DNA from: Spirochaetota bacterium
GTDB taxonomy: Bacteria; Spirochaetota; Spirochaetia; Treponematales; Treponemataceae
DNA length: 10,442 nucleotides
Direction of reading: 5' to 3'
Assembly (NCBI GenBank): GCA_029571425.1
Contig: JAKPSR010000410.1
Coordinates: 1-10,442, forward strand
A program made the position numbers and the translations under genes. Of this stretch, positions 6,187-10,442 are shown piece after piece (position 1 is the first letter of the stretch; each line of letters opens with the position of its first letter). The notes beneath the pieces are model-generated. The model was given only the letters and a program-made list of their open reading frames with translations, was not told the DNA's origin and did no database searches.

Positions 6187-7830
6187 ATGCAAATAGCACT
6201 ACTTGAGTCATACGCGGTACTTCCCCTGGCTGCCGGTTTTTTGCTCCAGGGACTTGCGGCATTCCTTCTGCTTAATTTCTATCGTTCACCGTCCGGCAAG
6301 GCCGTCAAACCCGGGCTTTTCGCGCTTTCCGTCGTCGCCATCCTGTTTCTCGCCGTCTCGAACGTCCTCGCATTCGTCATCCCGAGCGTCTTCGTCTATT
6401 CGTCGGGAGTCCTCGCCGCGAGCGCCGTTATCCTCGCCCTGGCGGCGCTAGCCCCGCGCTTTGTCCCCGTCGAAGCCGCCCCAGAGCCGGAGCCGGAGCA
6501 TGTGGCCGATGAGGAACCGGGAGAGGATCCCTTGATCGGCATCGCCCAGCGATTCCTCCAGCACGTCTCCGAGTCCCTTGCCGGCGAGGTTAACCTCGTC
6601 CGTCTCCTCGACTTCGTCAACGAGAGCATGATCGAGAACACGGCGGCCGACGGAGGAGTCGTCTTCCTGACCGACGACTTCGAGGATGTGATCGCCGCGA
6701 AGTCCTACTCGGGCAAATTCCCGCCCCCCTACAAGCTCCCCGGCGACCTCCCGCACAAGGCGGTCCGGGTCGAGACGAATTTCCGCTACGCCCAGTTCGC
6801 CCTCGGCGAGACGATATTCGGCGAGGTCGCCGCGTCGGGCAAGTCCCAGCTTATACCGAACGGCGCGGCCGACGATCGCATCTACGTCAACGAGCCCGAG
6901 GATTTCCTGAAGCCCGGCAGCTACATCGTCGTCCCGCTTATGGTCAAGGACCGCGTCGTCGGCGTCGCCGGCCTCGCCCGGCTCCCCGAGCGCGAGCCCT
7001 TCGACGAGGAGAACTTCCGCATCGCGAACGCCCTCTCCCTGTACGCGGGCGCCGCGATCAACAACGTGTACAGCGTCCAGGAGATCCTGGAGCACGCGGA
7101 CCTCGAGCGCGAGGCGAGCATCGCCTCGAAGATCCAGAAGACCCTGCACCCCAAGCGGCTTCCCGACCTTCCCGAGGTCGGCTTCGGGTCCTTCTTCACC
7201 GCGACGAAGGGCGTCTGTGGCGACTACTACGACATCATCCTCGCCCGGCGCGACCGGATCGCCGTGGTCGTCGCCGACGTCGCCGGCAAGGGCATTCAGT
7301 CCAGCCTGGTGATGAGCATGCTGCGCTCGATCCTTCACCTGGTCACCAACACGACCAAGAGCGCCGGGGTCATCCTCGACTGGATCAACAAGGGCATCAC
7401 CGGGAAGATCGACATGGACCACTACGCGACCCTGTCCTTCCTGAGCTATTCCCCTGCGGACCATTCGGTCGAGTACGCGAGCGCCGGGCATCAGCCCCTG
7501 CTGATCTGGCGCGAGGCGGGGAAGAAGATCGAGGTGGTGCGCCAAAACACCGACCCGATCGGCGTCGAGCGAGGCTCGAAGTACCCCGAATTGAAGTTGA
7601 CAGTCCAGAAAGGAGACATTATTATCTTCTTTACGGACGGGCTCATCGAGGCGCTCAACCAAGAGGGGCGCCAATATGGCGTCGAGTCCCTCTCGCGCGT
7701 CATCGCGCAAAGCAGTTCATTAACCGCAAAAGAGATCGCGACAGAAGTGAAGCATAATATACAAGCCTTCGTCGGCTCGGCCGGCCTCCACGACGACCAA
7801 ACCCTCGTCGTGATGAAGATCAAGGCTTAA
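6187..7830 (+). CDS. Membrane GAF-SpoIIE (PP2C-type) serine phosphatase, RsbU-like (547 aa)
   Basis: Three hydrophobic segments (about 8-30, 44-66 and 68-90), with a basic loop after the first, place the remainder in the cytoplasm. An acidic/proline linker (96-114) leads to a GAF-like sensor domain at about 125-295 and then a short helical connector (EILEHADLEREASIASKIQK) typical of RsbU-type enzymes. The SpoIIE/PP2C domain runs from about 335 to 546 with all metal-binding signatures: GDYYD (345-349), VADVAGKG (362-369), ASAGHQP (431-437), FFTDG (481-485) and HDDQT (535-539). Such enzymes remove phosphate from a STAS-domain anti-sigma antagonist. The downstream STAS and kinase genes supply the likely substrate and its opponent. 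The signal sensed through the membrane or GAF part is unknown. The ATG at 6187 has no ribosome site and sits 8 bases after a -10 box. Codons near 7590-7630 depart from the GC-rich norm, where an internal promoter candidate lies. Confidence 0.93.
   Translation: MQIALLESYAVLPLAAGFLLQGLAAFLLLNFYRSPSGKAVKPGLFALSVVAILFLAVSNVLAFVIPSVFVYSSGVLAASAVILALAALAPRFVPVEAAPEPEPEHVADEEPGEDPLIGIAQRFLQHVSESLAGEVNLVRLLDFVNESMIENTAADGGVVFLTDDFEDVIAAKSYSGKFPPPYKLPGDLPHKAVRVETNFRYAQFALGETIFGEVAASGKSQLIPNGAADDRIYVNEPEDFLKPGSYIVVPLMVKDRVVGVAGLARLPEREPFDEENFRIANALSLYAGAAINNVYSVQEILEHADLEREASIASKIQKTLHPKRLPDLPEVGFGSFFTATKGVCGDYYDIILARRDRIAVVVADVAGKGIQSSLVMSMLRSILHLVTNTTKSAGVILDWINKGITGKIDMDHYATLSFLSYSPADHSVEYASAGHQPLLIWREAGKKIEVVRQNTDPIGVERGSKYPELKLTVQKGDIIIFFTDGLIEALNQEGRQYGVESLSRVIAQSSSLTAKEIATEVKHNIQAFVGSAGLHDDQTLVVMKIKA
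7597..7625 (+). promoter_or_regulatory. Candidate internal promoter ahead of the STAS and kinase genes
   Basis: Within the phosphatase reading frame a perfect TTGACA (7597-7602) is separated by 17 bp from TATTAT (7620-7625), which matches TATAAT at five of six places. The underlying codons (TTG, TTG, ACA, GGA, ATT, ATT) are unlike the ATC/ACC/CTC habit of the gene, as expected if the promoter sequence is kept by selection. Transcription would start near 7632, about 225 bases before the STAS start codon. Confidence 0.5.
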
Positions 7831-7857
7831 GACGACAAGGAAAGGAGCAGCATCGGT

Positions 7858-8196
7858 ATGGAACTTAAGATCAGGAAAAACGGCGAGGTATACATCATAG
7901 ATGTAAACGGGGAGATGGACCTGTACAACTCCTACAAGCTCAAGGAGCTGGTGATGAAGATGCTCGAGAAGAACGTGCAGGCCTTCATCATCAACCTCGA
8001 ACAAGTGGATTACATCGACTCGTCGGGCATCGGCGCGCTCATCTACATCTGCTCCACGGTAAAGAAGATGAACCTGAAGCTCGCGATCACCAACATCCAC
8101 GGGTCGGTAAAGAAGGTCATCGAGCTGACCAAGCTCATGGGCTATTTCCCCATCACCAATAGCATTGAAGAAGCCCTCCAGCAGATGGAAGGCTAA
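7858..8196 (+). CDS. STAS-domain anti-sigma factor antagonist, RsbV/SpoIIAA-like (112 aa)
   Basis: The whole protein is one STAS domain of the usual length. The N-terminal strands (VYIIDVNGEMDLYNSYKLKE) are followed by the phosphorylation loop VDYIDSSGIGALI (50-62). Ser56, the second serine of DSSG, corresponds to the serine phosphorylated by the partner kinase in the SpoIIAA/RsbV family. When unphosphorylated, these proteins bind the ATPase partner and release its target. It starts 27 bp after the phosphatase stop with AAAGGAG ten bases upstream of the ATG, and it lies directly before the kinase-like gene, so the substrate relationship is strongly supported. The coding sequence is less GC-rich than its neighbours at the start. 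It could be transcribed both from 6150 and from the internal promoter candidate at 7597. Confidence 0.95.
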   Translation: MELKIRKNGEVYIIDVNGEMDLYNSYKLKELVMKMLEKNVQAFIINLEQVDYIDSSGIGALIYICSTVKKMNLKLAITNIHGSVKKVIELTKLMGYFPITNSIEEALQQMEG

Positions 8197-8221
8197 ATCC
8201 GATAGCCGTAGGAGATAATAC

Positions 8222-8773
8222 ATGAATCCGATAAAAGAACTGCGCGCCGACGGAAGCGATCCCCTTTTCGATAAGACCAATATGCTCTATAAGGAGTTTC
8301 CCTCCGACTTCCGCCAGATCCGCTACTTCACCCTCCTTATCGTCCAGTCCGCCCCGCTCGAGATCAAGGAGATCAACCTTCTCGAGCAGCAGATCGGCGA
8401 GATCATCAAGAACGCAGTCAAGCACGGCAACGGCTGCGACCTGAACAAGAAGGTCTGCGTCTGGTATTCCTTCAGCTCAACGCACGCCCACCTGATCGTC
8501 GAGGACGAGGGCTCGGGCTTCAAGGACATCGCGAAGTGGAACGAGTTCAACCGAAAGCGCCTCGAGTGCCTCTATCAGCAGGATTTCGAGCACCTGGGCT
8601 CCTACGTTTCCTTCCGCACCCCGAAGAGCGACGAGCAAGACGGCGGTAACGCCCTCTTCGCCGCGCTCGAGTACTGGAACGGCGGGTTCGTCTTCAATGA
8701 CAAGCGAAACGGGGTCGCCATGCTCAAGAAGTACCCCCAGCGCCGCCACGGCATCTCGATCGACGGGGAATAA
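8222..8773 (+). CDS. RsbW-like ATP-binding serine kinase / anti-sigma regulatory factor (183 aa)
   Basis: GHKL-type (HATPase_c) signatures are visible. The N box EIIKNAVKHGN (60-70) carries Glu60 (equivalent to the catalytic base of SpoIIAB) and Asn64 (Mg binding). The G1 box is VEDEGSGF (93-100), and a glycine-containing G2-like segment GGNALFAALEYWNGG lies at 141-155. The protein is longer than typical RsbW/SpoIIAB because about 40 residues separate G1 from the G2-like segment, and that segment lacks the standard GLGL. The predicted reaction is phosphorylation of the adjacent STAS protein at Ser56; its other partner, a sigma factor or some other effector, is not encoded here. The start ATG has TAGGAG at 8209-8214 with 7-base spacing, 25 bp after the STAS stop. 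A strong terminator follows 28 bp after its stop, so it is the last gene of the operon. Confidence 0.9.
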   Translation: MNPIKELRADGSDPLFDKTNMLYKEFPSDFRQIRYFTLLIVQSAPLEIKEINLLEQQIGEIIKNAVKHGNGCDLNKKVCVWYSFSSTHAHLIVEDEGSGFKDIAKWNEFNRKRLECLYQQDFEHLGSYVSFRTPKSDEQDGGNALFAALEYWNGGFVFNDKRNGVAMLKKYPQRRHGISIDGE

Positions 8774-8801
8774 TACCTCTCGGGTGTTTCCCCTCGAAAC
8801 G

Positions 8802-8829
8802 AAAGGCCGCCTTAAAAGGCGGCCTTTTT
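8802..8829 (+). terminator. Intrinsic terminator ending the partner-switching operon
   Basis: A perfect 10-bp stem AAAGGCCGCC (8802-8811) and GGCGGCCTTT (8818-8827) encloses the loop TTAAAA, and the stem can extend two more A-T pairs into the loop. A five-T run (8825-8829) follows. It lies 28 bp after the kinase-like gene. On the minus strand only TTTC follows the stem, so it may work weakly for the convergent gene ending at 8855. The rest of 8774-8854 shows no other feature. Confidence 0.9.
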
Positions 8830-8854
8830 CTTTACACGCTTCCCGAGCGGCTCG

Positions 8855-9568
8855 CTATCCCCGGTACACGGCGGCGTAAGCTCGCTCGAACAAAAAGCGT
8901 TTATCCTCCTCCTGCAATCCCGATAGCTCTAATACGCAGGCGACGCCGCCTGGGACGCGGCGCGCGACCCTAACCTCGGCCGTTGCACGCACGGTTCGCG
9001 TTCCGGAGGAAAGGGTCGCGGACACTCGCTCTCCCGCTCGCGCCCATGGCTCCGAGGCGAACTCGGCCGGTACGAGAGCGACGGCCATCTCGTGATCCGC
9101 GAAAAGGAGCCCGGTCTCGACCTTCCCCCGCTCGGCCCGCGTCATACGCTCAGCGACGTATCGCTCCGTGGGCAAGAACGGAAGATCGGCGAGGGCACAA
9201 GACGGGGTTTCAGAAAGAACGACGCGACCAAGCCCCCTTGAGAGGGCAAGGGAAAGCCCCGAGGCATTCCCGGGGGGAGCGTCTCGCTTAAAAACCTCGT
9301 GCGGCACGAGGACGGTCCACTCGCCGCCCGATGACACCGCGCGCGAGTCGAAGAAAAAACCGCGCCCTTTGCAGCTGAAGAAAACGGAGACAGGACCCTC
9401 GCCGCTCAAGGCCTCCGCCGCGAGGACGACGGAATCGCCCGAACGCCGATAGCGCGAGGCGTCGAGGACGGCTGGCGCGCCGTCGCGGACGACGCAAAGC
9501 GGGGCCCCCTCGTCGGAAAGGGCTCCGATCACGTACTCACGCTCAATTCGCGACAACGGCGTCCGCAT
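8855..9568 (-). CDS. Hypothetical protein, possibly PilZ-like in its C-terminal half (237 aa)
   Basis: I do not firmly recognise this protein. The chosen start is ATG at 9568, with GGAGAG just upstream (GGAG four bases from the ATG). It overlaps the end of the preceding gene by 26 bp. A longer form is open to 9742 but would overlap the upstream gene much further and starts in low-quality Ser/Pro/Arg sequence. There is no signal peptide or membrane segment. The N-terminal part (about 1-90) alternates short hydrophobic strands and turns. The C-terminal part (about 140-237) ends in beta-rich sequence (GERVSATL, VRATAEVR, GGVACVLEL) followed by a helix (QEEDKRFLFERAYAAVYR). That order is reminiscent of PilZ domains, but the c-di-GMP-binding RxxxR and D/NxSxxG motifs are not visible. 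PilZ kinship is therefore only a guess. It is co-transcribed with the secreted protein upstream. Confidence 0.75.
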   Translation of the reverse strand: MRTPLSRIEREYVIGALSDEGAPLCVVRDGAPAVLDASRYRRSGDSVVLAAEALSGEGPVSVFFSCKGRGFFFDSRAVSSGGEWTVLVPHEVFKRDAPPGNASGLSLALSRGLGRVVLSETPSCALADLPFLPTERYVAERMTRAERGKVETGLLFADHEMAVALVPAEFASEPWARAGERVSATLSSGTRTVRATAEVRVARRVPGGVACVLELSGLQEEDKRFLFERAYAAVYRG

Positions 9569-10166
9569 AACTCTCCGGATCAACGGCGATTTGATCGACG
9601 CGCCAGGCGTCCCCGTCCTTGGCCGCGAATAACGTAAGGAAGAAGCGCCGCCCGGAGGCGAGCTCGAGAAGGAAAGGCACCTCCGCGACAGCGGGCTCCA
9701 CGAAGCGGGGTCGGCCGAAACGCGATCCCATGACTGGCCCAACCCGGCTTAGCTGCAGCGATATGACGGCGAGCGAGAACGCCCCGCCCTCCTTCGCGAA
9801 CAGGGACGCGTCGAGGTTTCGCGCGACGAAACCCCGGGACGTCGACTCGAGGAGCGAGAGGAGGGCCGCGTCGGCGCCTGAATAGTCGAGTGACCCGAGC
9901 CCCTCGAGGGTAGGATAGATCGGACGCTCACCTGAGACCCGCCGGGCCGACAGGGTCGGAAGGACTTCGTTTCCTCCCTGCACGGAAAGAGCCTCTGGGG
10001 CGACGGGAGGAAGGTTCCCGAGCGGCGGCTCAACCCAGTCGACGAGGGAGAACCTCGTCTCGGCGTCCTTCCGCGCGGTCGCGGTGCGCTCGGCGCCGGG
10101 ATTGCCGGGGACGGCGAGAAGGGCGAACGCGGCGATGAGTATCTTGTGCGCGCTAAGACAGGCCAT
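9543..10166 (-). CDS. Secreted hypothetical protein (207 aa)
   Basis: The N-terminus has a short basic region (HK at 7-8), a hydrophobic core at about 9-20 and a plausible signal-peptidase site near PGA (23-25), so the product is probably exported. No lipobox is present. The mature part begins with a proline-rich region (about 45-70). It continues with a mixed helical/strand region ending FFLTLFAAKDGDAWRVDQIAVDP (175-197), a pattern seen at the end of several small alpha+beta domains. I do not recognise a family and see no catalytic motif. The ATG at 10166 has no Shine-Dalgarno; instead a -10 box (TATACT) lies 7 bases before it, suggesting a leaderless mRNA. Its end overlaps the next gene by 26 bp, so the two are almost surely one transcription unit. 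Confidence 0.78.
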   Translation of the reverse strand: MACLSAHKILIAAFALLAVPGNPGAERTATARKDAETRFSLVDWVEPPLGNLPPVAPEALSVQGGNEVLPTLSARRVSGERPIYPTLEGLGSLDYSGADAALLSLLESTSRGFVARNLDASLFAKEGGAFSLAVISLQLSRVGPVMGSRFGRPRFVEPAVAEVPFLLELASGRRFFLTLFAAKDGDAWRVDQIAVDPESYADAVVAN

Positions 10167-10173
10167 CGCGCAC

Positions 10174-10203
10174 AGTATAGCACGGCGCGCGCTCTATGGA
10201 CAA
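10174..10203 (-). promoter_or_regulatory. Promoter of the secreted-protein gene, probably leaderless
   Basis: On the minus strand TATACT (10179-10174) is preceded by TGC, giving an extended -10, and by TTGTCC (10203-10198) at an 18-bp spacing. The -10 ends 7 bases before the ATG at 10166, with no ribosome site in between. The -35 shares its bases with the -35 of the divergent aconitase promoter. Confidence 0.6.
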
Positions 10204-10225
10204 TCTCGCGCTATCGGGGTAGATT
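10197..10225 (+). promoter_or_regulatory. Promoter of the aconitase gene
   Basis: TGGACA (10197-10202) and TAGATT (10220-10225) are 17 bp apart. Transcription would begin near 10232, giving a leader of about 30 bases containing the Shine-Dalgarno AAGGAG at 10251-10256. Unlike the other promoters in this window, this one gives a conventional 5' leader. Confidence 0.55.
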
Positions 10226-10263
10226 ACTCCGAGAAAACCGACATTCGACCAAGGAGAGCCACG

Positions 10264-10442
10264 ATGGCACTGACCCTGACCGAGAAGATACTGAAGAGCC
10301 ACCTCGTCGAACCGAAGGACGCCCTTCCCCCGCGCGGGAGCGACATCGCCATCCGCATCGACCAAACACTGACCCAGGACGCGACCGGCACGATGGCGTA
10401 CCTGCAGTTCGAGACGATCGGGATCGACCGCGTCAAGACCGA
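10264..10442 (+). CDS. Aconitate hydratase, N-terminal fragment (3' end outside window)
   Basis: The 59 complete codons visible begin MALTLTEKILKSHLVE and contain IAIRIDQTLTQDATGTMAYL followed by FETIGIDRVKT. This is the characteristic start of the monomeric bacterial aconitase of about 640 residues (the Aquifex/clostridial-type group), a [4Fe-4S] hydro-lyase converting citrate to isocitrate through cis-aconitate in the TCA cycle. The catalytic and cluster cysteines lie downstream, outside the window. The wider family includes homoaconitase and the isopropylmalate dehydratase large subunit, but the DQTLTQDATGTMAYLQFE segment favours aconitase. The ATG has AAGGAG at 10251-10256 with 7-base spacing, and a good promoter lies upstream. 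Confidence 0.88.
   Translation, partial: MALTLTEKILKSHLVEPKDALPPRGSDIAIRIDQTLTQDATGTMAYLQFETIGIDRVKT

Noticed and set aside
6448..7710. A 420-codon minus-strand open frame across the phosphatase gene
   Set aside because: The plus strand contains all PP2C and GAF signatures. The antisense product is Asp/Val/Leu/Gly-rich low-quality sequence produced by codon bias.
6178..7758. Repeated 11-mer TGAAGCATAAT at 6178-6188 and 7748-7758
   Set aside because: Several 11-base matches are expected by chance in 10 kb, and the second copy sits in coding sequence without promoter context.
7735..7766. AT-rich CATAATATACA as a further promoter before the STAS gene
   Set aside because: No acceptable -35 lies 16-18 bp upstream; the 7597-7625 candidate is much better.
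9569..9742. Upstream start at 9742 for the gene ending at 8855
   Set aside because: It would overlap the secreted-protein gene by 200 bp and adds Ser/Pro/Arg-rich shadow sequence. ATG 9568 has a ribosome site nearby.

Overview
The window is a gene-dense, GC-rich stretch of bacterial chromosome. It starts inside the 3' end of mutL and ends inside the 5' end of an aconitase gene. The load of membrane-anchored TPR proteins, the SpoIIE-type phosphatase/STAS/ATPase switch and the style of the small hypothetical proteins suggest a high-GC, probably free-living spirochaete. No rRNA or marker gene confirms this, so the taxonomy is an inference. I see no mobile element, tRNA, CRISPR array or sign of recent transfer; the region looks like ordinary core chromosome with some poorly described genes.

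Layout: (1) 2-292, + strand: C-terminus of an endonuclease-type MutL, converging on (2) a minus-strand pair, 3142-307. The first gene of the pair encodes an exported TPR/coiled-coil protein. The second encodes a large membrane-anchored, probably periplasmic TPR protein that starts at TTG inside the end of the first gene, behind a strong Shine-Dalgarno. (3) Divergent from these, separated by only 37 bp, is a plus-strand operon, 3180-6153. It encodes a membrane TPR protein with a C-terminal Mrr/restriction-endonuclease-like segment, a calcineurin-like phosphoesterase with an altered metal site, and a ParB-like protein, each joined by an ATGA stop/start overlap. (4) 6187-8773, + strand: a partner-switching set comprising a membrane GAF-SpoIIE phosphatase, a STAS anti-anti-sigma-type protein and a RsbW-like ATPase/kinase, closed by a clear intrinsic terminator at 8802-8829. 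(5) A minus-strand pair, 10166-8855: a secreted hypothetical protein and a hypothetical protein with a faint PilZ flavour. (6) 10264 onward, + strand: aconitate hydratase, cut by the window edge.

How the genes may work together: in the partner switch the ATPase would phosphorylate the STAS protein on Ser56, and the membrane phosphatase would reverse this when its sensor is stimulated. No sigma factor is encoded nearby, so the output lies elsewhere. The TPR/Mrr-like, phosphoesterase and ParB-like genes are translationally coupled and probably act together, but their process is unknown.

The most distinctive regulatory signal is that three promoter-like sequences (before 3180, 6187 and, on the minus strand, 10166) place the -10 hexamer 7-8 bases before an ATG that has no Shine-Dalgarno, which predicts leaderless or nearly leaderless mRNAs. 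A very good internal promoter candidate also lies within the phosphatase gene, ahead of the STAS and ATPase genes.
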